Part shown: positions 1 to 6,373 of the stretch, piece by piece
Layout: each line of letters starts with the position of its first letter
Position numbering within the stretch: position 1 is the first letter of the stretch
Source of the DNA: Pseudobdellovibrionaceae bacterium
GTDB lineage: Bacteria > Bdellovibrionota > Bdellovibrionia > Bdellovibrionales > JAMPXM01
DNA length: 9,264 nucleotides
Direction: 5' to 3'
Assembly (NCBI GenBank): GCA_016791465.1
Contig: JAEUWE010000068.1
Location: 1-9,264 of the forward strand
The notes under the pieces: generated by a model
Seen by the model: only the letters and a program-made list of their open reading frames with translations
Database searches by the model: none
Told to the model about the DNA's origin: nothing
Translations under genes and position numbers: made by a program

Positions 1-447
1 CATCCATCGGAGACACTTCCATTTTTGTTGACCAGGGTTCTGGCCTTTTCGCTCAACGCGCAAGACGGACTGGAGTTTTCCGCAGGCGGCCTCAGCGATC
101 CCGACGCTCCTTGCATGAGTGTGGCCAGTCATCGTGGCGGCACAGCCCTTTGGATCGAAGTCGGAAACCCCAGCACGCGAAAGCTTCACAAGGCGGCAAA
201 AGCCGCGGACCGCGTTCGCGTTTACACATATAAGAATGCCGATCTGCTTCTTCGGGAGATGGTCAGCGATCAGGTTCACAAGGCCGACGCAATTGACGTG
301 TTTTCATTTCGTGCTGACTTCTTGTCCACAATCGCCGATTGGCTTGAACGCGAAAACCGTTGGAGCCTGACCCTACTCGATGGTTCGCTCACGCTCACCT
401 GTGGAGAAAGAACGGCGAGCACGACTTTAGAGCAGCATCGAATCTAG
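1..447 (+). CDS. yaeQ: YaeQ family protein, 5' end outside the window
   Basis: The reading frame is open from the first base to a TAG stop at 445-447, giving 148 residues that begin HPSETL. This matches the HPSET segment near residue 32 of E. coli YaeQ (181 residues), so about 30 N-terminal residues lie outside the window. Other YaeQ-like segments are LLTRVLAFSL (E. coli MMLRLLAWLK), TALWIEVGNPSTRKLHKA (IDLWIELGLPDERRIKKA) and the VYTY strand. YaeQ has a PD-(D/E)XK-nuclease-like fold in solved structures, and the Glu of WIEVG falls in that core. Its cellular function is not established; an early link to RfaH suppression is doubtful. A TTG codon at 25 could be taken for a start, but homology clearly continues upstream of it. 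The gene may be co-transcribed with the cytochrome gene 32 bases downstream. Recognition is by remembered family sequence, and I regard it as firm. Confidence 0.88.
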   Translation, partial: HPSETLPFLLTRVLAFSLNAQDGLEFSAGGLSDPDAPCMSVASHRGGTALWIEVGNPSTRKLHKAAKAADRVRVYTYKNADLLLREMVSDQVHKADAIDVFSFRADFLSTIADWLERENRWSLTLLDGSLTLTCGERTASTTLEQHRI

Positions 448-479
448 ACACATTCTTGAAACAGCAGTAGCGTTGGCTT

Positions 480-1052
480 ATGAAACCAATCACACTTCGA
501 ATTTGGCACTGGCTGAATGCACTCACATTGCTTGGACTTCTTGGAACCGTTTTACTGCGCAAAACGTTTCTGTCATGGCGAACGAACTCGGCCGTGATCC
601 AAGAGAAAATCACCGCTGCCGGCGGCCAGATCGATCCCGATCTAGCAAAAAAAATAGCCCAAGCACTTCGCGATACGATGTGGGAGTGGCACTACATTTT
701 TGGCTATGCCCTTGCTGCACTTTTTGTGCTTCGAATCTTCGTTGCTATTCGCCATCCTGAAACTCGACCAAACTTTAAAGCGCTCGATCTGCACCACAAG
801 CTCGTGACCGGCGGTTATGTTGCGCTGACACTCATGACGCTGATGATGATTGGTTCGGGCTTCGCGATGTATTTTAGCGAGACACTTGGCCTAGCGAAAA
901 GCAGCGTTGATCTTATGAAAGAAAATCATGAGACGGCGATGTGGTTTTTCGTCGCGTTCTCCGCGCTTCACATCGGCGGCGTCTTTGTCGCAGAAAATCG
1001 CGACGAGCCCGGAATTGTTTCGAGAATGATCAACGGTCGCAAAGCCGACTAG
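480..1052 (+). CDS. Cytochrome b561-type (Ni-hydrogenase cytochrome b-like) membrane protein
   Basis: This 190-residue protein has four predicted membrane helices at about residues 10-27, 68-90, 107-131 and 150-172. Histidines sit where the bacterial b561 / Ni-hydrogenase cytochrome b family (PF01292) ligates two b haems: H10 (RIWHWLN), H71 (WEWHYIFGY), H150 (KENHE) and H164 (ALHIGG). The 14-residue spacing of the last pair is close to that in E. coli CybB. The protein should be an inner-membrane electron carrier, probably passing electrons between quinol and a periplasmic or membrane partner that is not visible here. The segment between helices 1 and 2 is unusually long (about residues 28-67) and rich in charged, helix-favouring residues. 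The ATG at 480 is chosen because RIWHWLNALTLLGL is a typical family N-terminus; no strong Shine-Dalgarno sequence precedes it. The specific partner is unknown. Confidence 0.85.
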   Translation: MKPITLRIWHWLNALTLLGLLGTVLLRKTFLSWRTNSAVIQEKITAAGGQIDPDLAKKIAQALRDTMWEWHYIFGYALAALFVLRIFVAIRHPETRPNFKALDLHHKLVTGGYVALTLMTLMMIGSGFAMYFSETLGLAKSSVDLMKENHETAMWFFVAFSALHIGGVFVAENRDEPGIVSRMINGRKAD

Positions 1053-1166
1053 TCCCTTGCGACCTAAGCCTTACGGATAGCTGAAGCTCTTGACCAGAGT
1101 GAGCGCGCCCGGCGCCCGAAGCGGACTCATGCAAAAAAGAGGCAGCTTAACGCAGTTCTCTTGGAA

Positions 1167-1200
1167 AATTTAAAAAAATATAAATAAATAATAAATCTCA
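1167..1200. promoter_or_regulatory. AT-rich tract in the region upstream of haem oxygenase
   Basis: The run of A and T between the cytochrome and haem oxygenase genes contains nearly no G or C, in strong contrast to its surroundings. TTGGAA at 1161-1166 and TATAAA or TAAATA-like hexamers inside the tract could form a poor promoter or an UP-like element. The repeated AAATAA units resemble the AT-rich character of Fur boxes, but I cannot align a convincing one. This is the composition seen, not a demonstrated promoter. Confidence 0.3.
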
Positions 1201-1228
1201 GTTTTTAGTCAAAAAAGTGCCAGAGAAC

Positions 1229-1240
1229 CTTCATCTGAAG
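1229..1240. promoter_or_regulatory. Short inverted repeat, possible operator
   Basis: CTTCA and TGAAG face each other across two bases in the leader of the haem oxygenase gene. Both arms match perfectly. It lies 26 bases before a second palindrome at 1267-1276. The regulator is unknown and a chance occurrence is possible. Confidence 0.25.
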
Positions 1241-1266
1241 CATTGCCGAGCATCTTCTTTCGATGT

Positions 1267-1276
1267 GTGTTAACAC
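1267..1276. promoter_or_regulatory. Perfect 10-bp palindrome GTGTTAACAC upstream of haem oxygenase
   Basis: GTGTTAACAC is fully self-complementary and ends 51 bases before the haem oxygenase start, a position typical for an operator near a promoter. A weak TATTTA hexamer follows at 1277-1282. The site is not a recognisable Fur, FNR or CRP consensus. The regulator identity is unknown. Confidence 0.3.
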
Positions 1277-1315
1277 TATTTAAAACACAGGCATGAGCTT
1301 TCTTTGCAAAGCGAC

Positions 1316-1321
1316 AAGGAG
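1316..1321 (+). promoter_or_regulatory. Ribosome binding site deciding the haem oxygenase start
   Basis: AAGGAG lies six bases before the ATG at 1328. It selects this ATG over the in-frame TTG at 1304, which has no such signal before it. Confidence 0.85.
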
Positions 1322-1327
1322 CCCACA

Positions 1328-2005
1328 ATGCAAACACAAATCGAAACCACAAATGTCCCGCCCCGCCTCCACATTGTACCGTCTCTCTCGACCGAGCTTC
1401 GCCACTCCACAGCAAAAGCCCACCAGAGCGCTGAGGGCGCGAGCTTCATTAAATCTCTGCTGCTTGGGCGCTGCACCGAGAACGCCTACATCCAATACCT
1501 TTGGGCTCTTCGCAAAATCTACGGCACACTCGAGCGCGCACTCACCGAGAACAAGAATGACATGTACGTCTCGCGGGTCTATCTGCCTGAGCTCTTTCGA
1601 TCGGACGCACTCAATAGCGACTTCCAGAGCTGGAATCCCTCTGCCGAGGTCGAAGCGACCCAACTTCTCAACGACGCCGTCCAAGCCTACACGGGAACGA
1701 TTCAGAACATCAGCGAAACGAAGCCCGGCCTGCTCGTGGCCCACGCCTACGTTCGATACTTAGGCGATCTTGCTGGAGGTCAAACTGTCGGCAAGCAAGT
1801 GGCACGACACTTTGCCGGCGATAAAAGTCTTGAGTTCTATCAATATGATTTTGAAGACATCGACGCCATGAAGACACTGTACCGCGCGCGCCTCGACGAG
1901 ATCGGCACCCTCCCTGGCGTCAACATTTCAGAGATTTGCACTGAGGCACAAAGCGCTTTTCGATTAAACGAAAACGTGTTTAGCGCACTCTCTGAAATCA
2001 GTTAA
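1328..2005 (+). CDS. Haem oxygenase (biliverdin-producing, HO-1 fold)
   Basis: This 225-residue protein is about the usual size for bacterial HO-1-type enzymes plus an N-terminal tail of about 20 residues. The proximal helix reads LRHSTAKAHQSAEG, with H32 as the expected haem iron ligand (His25 of mammalian HO-1). The distal helix carries YLGDLAGGQ at residues 144-152, matching YLGDLSGGQ of HO-1, including the catalytic-pocket Asp (D147) and the flexible glycines. The enzyme cleaves haem to biliverdin, CO and ferrous iron using reductase-supplied electrons, in the cytosol. No bilin reductase, phytochrome or haem uptake gene is visible in the window, so an iron-recycling role is as likely as chromophore synthesis. 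The gene stands alone, with its own Shine-Dalgarno sequence and palindromic sites upstream and a hairpin after the stop. The start is at ATG 1328; the in-frame TTG at 1304 is rejected. Confidence 0.93.
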   Translation: MQTQIETTNVPPRLHIVPSLSTELRHSTAKAHQSAEGASFIKSLLLGRCTENAYIQYLWALRKIYGTLERALTENKNDMYVSRVYLPELFRSDALNSDFQSWNPSAEVEATQLLNDAVQAYTGTIQNISETKPGLLVAHAYVRYLGDLAGGQTVGKQVARHFAGDKSLEFYQYDFEDIDAMKTLYRARLDEIGTLPGVNISEICTEAQSAFRLNENVFSALSEIS

Positions 2006-2019
2006 TTCTCACCCCTCAA

Positions 2020-2060
2020 AAGGGCGAGCTGGACGATACAATCCGTCTGGTCTCGCCCTT
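2020..2060. terminator. Hairpin between convergent genes, probable bidirectional terminator
   Basis: AAGGGCGAG (2020-2028) pairs perfectly with CTCGCCCTT (2052-2060), with some further pairing (GACG/CGTC) inside the loop. It lies 14 bases after the haem oxygenase stop and just past the stop of the minus-strand DUF4010 gene. On the minus strand the stem runs into TTTT; on the plus strand it is followed by the weaker TTACTTTAAA. It is most convincing as a terminator for the minus-strand operon, and plausible in both directions. Confidence 0.65.
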
Positions 2061-2063
2061 ACT

Positions 2064-2951
2064 TTAAACTCCGACGTGCCGATTGGCGAGAAACGCCTCA
2101 ATCAACATAAAGCAAGACCAGCTCACCGCCAGTACAACGAGGACCGCAACCGTATATCGAAAGACATCGCGCTTGAAGCCTGGCTCCGCCAAAAAATACA
2201 CCAGGCCGCACTTCGAAATGACCGAGGCGGCGATTGAAACCGTCAAAAGACCTCCCAAAAGCGAAACTCCAAATGTCCCGGCATCGTGCAGCTGAATATT
2301 GGCAATCAATGAACCATGAATTTCAAATAATGACACCACGAACGTCAAAAATAGAAGCCCACTCTGACCAGCAAAGACTTGCATGACCTTTGATAGCGAA
2401 ATGATCCCGACAATGAAGACCGAAAGTTTGAGAAGAGCGACAAGATCAAGCCCCGCTGTCACTCGCGGCTCGTTCGGGGTATCTTTGGTCTTCCTTGAGA
2501 GCAGCACAATCGCAACCGAAGTCATGGCCATGGGCCCCAAGAATAGAATGACGAGCGATCCATGCAGCCCATCGGCGCCAAAGATCACGAGAACCAATCC
2601 CTCAAACATCATCGCCAGCGTCGCCGACAGAAAGGTCAAGCGATTCGTATCGGCATGACCGCGCATCCGCCGTCGCGCGATTGTCGCTGTCGCCGCAGTA
2701 CTGGATACCAGTCCCGCCAGGAAGCCGCCCACAATTGCCCCGCGCCGATCACCCAAGAGCGAACGCAGAACTTCACCTAGCGCTTGAATCAACGCCAGGG
2801 CGAAGACCATAAGGGCCACTTTTTTCGGATTAAAAATCTGCCATGAGTCCACCGTGCGGTCAGGGCAGACCATCACGATTGCGTAGAGACCGATGACAAC
2901 AAGACCGGTCTTGATCCACGTCGCCCTTGCCCCTCGACCAAAAAGTGTCAT
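2064..2951 (-). CDS. DUF4010 polytopic membrane protein, without an MgtC domain
   Basis: This 295-residue protein has about eight or nine hydrophobic segments, near residues 12-29, 44-65, 71-92, 105-125, 131-151, 170-192, 197-218, 226-247 and 264-288. The segment LLGDRRGAIVGGFLAGLVSS, followed by TAATATIARR (residues 65-94), is the signature of DUF4010 (PF13194), a domain usually found behind an MgtC/SapB domain in longer proteins of about 400 residues. That MgtC part is absent here: before DUF4010 there is only one extra helix. Biochemical function is unknown; the MgtC link hints at magnesium, phosphate or ATP homeostasis. Its ATG overlaps the PPK2 stop as ATGA and lacks a good Shine-Dalgarno sequence, so translation is probably coupled to PPK2. 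It is the last gene of the operon and its stop sits beside the 2020-2060 hairpin. Confidence 0.8.
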   Translation of the reverse strand: MTLFGRGARATWIKTGLVVIGLYAIVMVCPDRTVDSWQIFNPKKVALMVFALALIQALGEVLRSLLGDRRGAIVGGFLAGLVSSTAATATIARRRMRGHADTNRLTFLSATLAMMFEGLVLVIFGADGLHGSLVILFLGPMAMTSVAIVLLSRKTKDTPNEPRVTAGLDLVALLKLSVFIVGIISLSKVMQVFAGQSGLLFLTFVVSLFEIHGSLIANIQLHDAGTFGVSLLGGLLTVSIAASVISKCGLVYFLAEPGFKRDVFRYTVAVLVVLAVSWSCFMLIEAFLANRHVGV

Positions 2952-3775
2952 CTGAGACTCAGGCTTTGCCGCTTGGCCTTTGGAAACGTCATCGCAAGCC
3001 GTTCCAACCGCTCCACAATCGTCTTTGAAACAACGTAGTCACGATACCACTTGTCGTCGGCCGGCACCACCGTCCACGGTGCGTAAGATGTGTTTGTCTT
3101 AACAAGCATTTTTTCAAACACGTCCATATAGCGATCCCAGTATCGGCGCTCTTTAATATCGGCAGCAGAGAACTTCCAATTCTTGCTGCGATTGCTGAGT
3201 CGCTCCTTAATTCTTTTTTTCTGTTCATCTTTGGAGATATGCAAAAACAGCTTAATGACCACAGTGCCTTTTTCACTCAAGAGCTTTTCGAATGCGTTGA
3301 TGCTCTCATATCGACGTTCGAAAAAGTCGGGTCGATTCTTTAGCTCGTCGGGAATGCGCTGCCCATCCAAATACTCCGGATGAACCATCACCGTCGTCAC
3401 CTCTTCATAATACGACCGATTGAAAATCGTCGCCAATCCGCTCTCTGGAGTATGGCGGTGACAGCGCCATAAAAAGTCATGCCTTGACTCTTCGTCAGTC
3501 GGTTTTTTGAAGGAAAAGACTCGAATGCCCTGTGGGTTGGCGCCAGAGAAAATATGTCGGACGGTGCCGTCCTTTCCTGCCGTATCAATTCCGTGCAAGA
3601 CGATCAAGAGCGAGTACCGATCGTGCGCAAACATCAAATACAACAAGTCGTACATCTTTTTCTGCAATTCGCTCGTGCTCAGCTGCGCCGTCTCTTTATC
3701 CTCGCAAAGAGGGTGCCCGCCTGGATCGACCTTCCGAAGATCGACTTTCTTAATTTTTTTGGTCGTTTTCCGCAT
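2948..3775 (-). CDS. ppk2: Polyphosphate kinase 2 (PPK2 family nucleotide phosphotransferase)
   Basis: This 275-residue, single-domain PPK2 protein has a P-loop (Walker A) GIDTAGKDGT at residues 62-71 with K68. The Walker B region FNRSYYEEV (118-126) is followed by VHPEYL, and a charged lid segment with ERRYWDRY lies around 199-216. PPK2 enzymes move phosphate between inorganic polyphosphate and nucleotides in the cytosol. The NRSYYEEV...VHPE wording is closer to class III-like members (AMP and ADP phosphorylation from polyphosphate) than to class I, whose motif reads about DRSWYNRA; this subclass call is inference. The length is usual for one-domain PPK2. The ATG at 3775 lies 24 bases after the sensor kinase stop, with only a weak GGGCGAG-like Shine-Dalgarno sequence, and the downstream DUF4010 gene overlaps its stop. 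The operon layout suggests that kinase, PPK2 and membrane protein are produced together. Confidence 0.92.
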   Translation of the reverse strand: MRKTTKKIKKVDLRKVDPGGHPLCEDKETAQLSTSELQKKMYDLLYLMFAHDRYSLLIVLHGIDTAGKDGTVRHIFSGANPQGIRVFSFKKPTDEESRHDFLWRCHRHTPESGLATIFNRSYYEEVTTVMVHPEYLDGQRIPDELKNRPDFFERRYESINAFEKLLSEKGTVVIKLFLHISKDEQKKRIKERLSNRSKNWKFSAADIKERRYWDRYMDVFEKMLVKTNTSYAPWTVVPADDKWYRDYVVSKTIVERLERLAMTFPKAKRQSLSLR

Positions 3776-3799
3776 CTCGCCCGCGACTTCCCGACCACT

Positions 3800-5794
3800 T
3801 TAGTTGATATGAGCGGCCACGCATCTCACTAGACTGCTACGATCAAATGGCTTTGACAAATAGTCATCACAACCCGCCTTCAAGCATCGCTCTCGATCTT
3901 CCTTCATCGCAAAGCCGGTCAATGCAACAATAGGCGTACGACAACCACGCTCACGCAGCTCTCGAGTGGCGGCATAGCCATCCATGACCGGCATTTGAAT
4001 ATCCATCAAGACGATATCAAAACGGCTGTCCCATGCCTTTTCTACGCCCTCGAGGCCATTGTTTGCAAACTCGACATGGGCGCCACTCTTTGTCAAAAAA
4101 AGGTCCGCCAGCAGCTGATTGTCGAGCGAGTCCTCAACGACCAGAATCTTTTTGCCAGCAAGAGATGCCCGCATTCTCGACTCTTCGTCCGGCATCGGCC
4201 GCGCCCGTTCAATAGACGATGCGGCAATGGGCACATAGGCAATTTGAACAGCAAAGCAACTCCCTTGGCCGGCCACGCTGTTCTTTAAAGACACATCGCC
4301 CCCAAGCAGCTGAGCCAATCTCTGCGAAATAAGAAGCCCCAAGCCCGTGCCTCCGAACTTTTTTCGAACCGAACTATCTCCCTGCGAGAAGGGCTTAAAC
4401 AAACGACCAACCTGCTCAGGCGAAACACCAGACCCCGTGTCCTGCACGGTGAAAAGCAAGTGCCCTCCAACGACCTCGTAGAACACCGTAATTGATCCGT
4501 GCTCCGTGAATTTGATCGAATTACCAATGATGTTCACCAAAATCTGCCGCAGACGAACTGGATCAGACTCAATGTATTCAGCCACATTCCCACGCTTAAC
4601 AAACGAGAACTGCAGGCCCTTTTCTTGACACAGCAGACGCGACACCGACTGCAGGTCCTCTAAAAGATGACGAACAGAAAAGGGTTTGACCTCGATTTCA
4701 AGACTTTCCGCTTCGACTTTGGAGAGGTCCAAAATGTCGTTGATAATTGACGTCAAACTGGCGCCTGTTCTTTTGATAATTGTCGCATAAGACTTTCGAT
4801 CCTCGACTGACAACGTGGCGTCAGAAAGAATCTCGGCAAACCCAAGAATCGCATTGAGAGGCGTGCGAATCTCATGACTCATATTGGCCAGAAAAAGATT
4901 CTTCGCCTCGCTGGCGTGCTCCGCATTCTGCCGCTCACTGGTTTGCCGACGAAGATTACTCGCCATTCGATTGAGCGACATCGCCAGCTGTCCAAGCTCA
5001 TCGGTCGATTGAACGGGCAGACGCTGAGAGAAGTCTCCTTCGCCGACCTTTTCTGCAGCCGCGTTGAACTCCGATAGCGTTTTCTTCAAACTTCGCGCAA
5101 GCGACACCGTCAGCAAGACTCCTGTTCCCTCAACCAAAATCACTGCAACAAGCAAGAGCGCCATCAGCACCCCTTCAAGCCAACGCGATGCCGCCCCTAA
5201 ACCATAGGAGAAATCATTCTCAGCCCGTGTAAATCGCCGGTCTAACTCGAAGATCTTCTCAGTCAACTGATCGACTCTTCGTCGATCACCGGCGGCGCCG
5301 CGCTGAATCTCGAAATGCAATTGCTGCCCAAGCCCAACCAACTCTGCAATCAGCTGATCGCCGTGACGCCAAGTCTCGATCGCATGCTTAAAGAGGTCCT
5401 TCGAACGAAAGCGCTCTGCAAACCTCACCATTGGCATAATGTCGAGCGGGTGGTTTTTCGCCTGAAGAAGGCCGCTCTTTACGCCTTCAATATCAACTGT
5501 CGGACTCTCGAGCGCAAGACGAGCGCGCAGACCGCCAAGTGGTACCTCAAGCTCGTCAAGATAGAGCCGGTAATTGGCTTCATCACGAGTCATCGCATAG
5601 CGCAGCAGGCTGTTGACGGCGGTCTTTTGCGCCTTGGACCACAGCCCTTCGCTACCGACAAAGCCGCGAACGGCAGACAACGTCGTCATCGCAAAATAGA
5701 GCGTGAAAAGCTCAGCCGCAATGAGCAGCGCCATGATCCCGACGACACCATACAGCTTTTTAGAGACCGAAAGATTCTGCCAAAATTTACCCAT
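3800..5794 (-). CDS. Hybrid sensor histidine kinase (HAMP-HisKA-HATPase-REC)
   Basis: This is a 664-residue membrane sensor. Helix 1 (about 15-36) and helix 2 (about 207-230) flank a largely helical periplasmic domain of about 170 residues that resembles a four-helix-bundle sensor. A HAMP linker follows (about 231-285, with GEGDFSQRLPVQSTDELGQL), then a HisKA domain with MSHEIRTPLN (phosphoryl-accepting H307). The HATPase_c domain shows the N box with N421 and N425, G1 DTGSG (452-456) and G2 GGTGLGL (481-487). The C-terminal receiver domain has acidic pocket E554/D555, phosphoacceptor D598 in LMDIQMP, T626 and K648, so every key residue is intact. Signal flow would go from H307 to D598. No phosphotransfer (HPt) domain or separate DNA-binding regulator is visible, so the output is unknown. 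It is the first gene of an operon with PPK2. The ATG at 5794 has only a weak Shine-Dalgarno sequence. Confidence 0.95.
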   Translation of the reverse strand: MGKFWQNLSVSKKLYGVVGIMALLIAAELFTLYFAMTTLSAVRGFVGSEGLWSKAQKTAVNSLLRYAMTRDEANYRLYLDELEVPLGGLRARLALESPTVDIEGVKSGLLQAKNHPLDIMPMVRFAERFRSKDLFKHAIETWRHGDQLIAELVGLGQQLHFEIQRGAAGDRRRVDQLTEKIFELDRRFTRAENDFSYGLGAASRWLEGVLMALLLVAVILVEGTGVLLTVSLARSLKKTLSEFNAAAEKVGEGDFSQRLPVQSTDELGQLAMSLNRMASNLRRQTSERQNAEHASEAKNLFLANMSHEIRTPLNAILGFAEILSDATLSVEDRKSYATIIKRTGASLTSIINDILDLSKVEAESLEIEVKPFSVRHLLEDLQSVSRLLCQEKGLQFSFVKRGNVAEYIESDPVRLRQILVNIIGNSIKFTEHGSITVFYEVVGGHLLFTVQDTGSGVSPEQVGRLFKPFSQGDSSVRKKFGGTGLGLLISQRLAQLLGGDVSLKNSVAGQGSCFAVQIAYVPIAASSIERARPMPDEESRMRASLAGKKILVVEDSLDNQLLADLFLTKSGAHVEFANNGLEGVEKAWDSRFDIVLMDIQMPVMDGYAATRELRERGCRTPIVALTGFAMKEDRERCLKAGCDDYLSKPFDRSSLVRCVAAHIN

Positions 5795-5891
5795 TGTGAC
5801 CAGTTTAGATCTGTCGAGGCGAACTCGCTAAATTGTTGAGAAATCTTAGCTTTCACGCCGCGCCGAGCGCTGTTCCCGGCGGCGCCACCAG

Positions 5892-5918
5892 TTGACTCTT
5901 GGCAATAACAGCTTTAAG
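5892..5918 (+). promoter_or_regulatory. Candidate promoter for the barstar-like gene
   Basis: TTGACT (5892-5897) is a good -35 hexamer. TTTAAG (5913-5918) is a poor -10, and the 15-base spacing is short. It lies in the 147-base divergent region between the kinase and barstar-like genes, a sensible location. A GC-rich hairpin (CGCCG 5861-5865 with CGGCG 5877-5881) lies just upstream, without a T run. Weak support only. Confidence 0.3.
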
Positions 5919-5931
5919 CCACGGCCTATCT

Positions 5932-5936
5932 GGAGG
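5932..5936 (+). promoter_or_regulatory. Strong ribosome binding site of the barstar-like gene
   Basis: GGAGG lies five bases before the ATG at 5942. It supports the start that gives a complete signal peptide, which matters because export is the unusual point of this protein. Confidence 0.85.
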
Positions 5937-5941
5937 TTTTT

Positions 5942-6337
5942 ATGAAAAAACTGACGCTGCACCTTCTCCTGATCGCGCTTGTCATGGTTTCGACTTTCGC
6001 GGCGCAGTCTGCACAAACTCCTCGCCCGCCGTCAGCCCCCACAGCGGCGCCCTTGGCTAGCGCCAACAAGCAGAAAAAGAGTTTCGAGTTCACTTGCGAG
6101 ACGACTGAGGACGAGTTTTACGACTGGATCACCAAAGCAATTTGGAAAAAGCCGTCCTTTGGTCGAAATCTCGATGCTGCATTTGATGCGCTGACTTCGG
6201 ATCCAGACTGGACAATTCGAGTAACCGAGTCGCCCTGTGCCGACAATGCCATGAACGACGGTCGGCGCGAATCCCTCTACTTAATGATCGAGGACGCACA
6301 CAGCGAAGGCTTCGGATTTATCTTGTACGGCTATTGA
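5942..6337 (+). CDS. Exported barstar-like protein
   Basis: This 131-residue protein starts with a Sec-type signal peptide: KK, a hydrophobic core LLLIALVMVSTFA, and likely cleavage after AQSA (about residue 24). A Pro/Ala-rich linker follows, then about 85 residues resembling barstar (PF01337, about 90 residues). SFGRNLDAAFDAL (72-84) aligns with barstar YYGENLDALWDAL; D78 and D82 correspond to barnase-contacting D35 and D39. IEDAHSEG (116-123) aligns with FREAKAEG, placing D118 at barstar E76. Barstar inhibits the ribonuclease barnase by covering its active site, normally in the producer's cytosol; here the protein should be periplasmic or secreted. There is no lipobox Cys. C52 and C99 could form a disulfide. 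No ribonuclease gene is adjacent. The alkyltransferase gene begins 36 bases downstream. The fold call is by alignment from memory; binding of a ribonuclease is unproven. Confidence 0.75.
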   Translation: MKKLTLHLLLIALVMVSTFAAQSAQTPRPPSAPTAAPLASANKQKKSFEFTCETTEDEFYDWITKAIWKKPSFGRNLDAAFDALTSDPDWTIRVTESPCADNAMNDGRRESLYLMIEDAHSEGFGFILYGY

Positions 6338-6373
6338 CACAAAGGTTTCGAACCAACGCGACCGGAACAATTT

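Noticed and set aside
1304..1327. TTG start extending haem oxygenase by eight residues
   Set aside because: The ATG at 1328 has AAGGAG at the ideal distance, while the TTG has no such site and the extension would translate through the Shine-Dalgarno sequence.
1280..1744. 154-codon open frame on the - strand
   Set aside because: It is antisense to the haem oxygenase gene, which has a strong Shine-Dalgarno sequence and catalytic motifs.
2952..2962. CTGAG-A-CTCAG inverted repeat at the PPK2/DUF4010 junction
   Set aside because: A one-base loop cannot form a hairpin, and the repeat lies inside PPK2 coding sequence; it is probably chance.
5315..5839. 174-codon open frame on the + strand
   Set aside because: It lies almost wholly antisense to the sensor kinase periplasmic and membrane region, which has intact domains; its translation is rich in Arg, Lys and Gln and lacks recognisable motifs.
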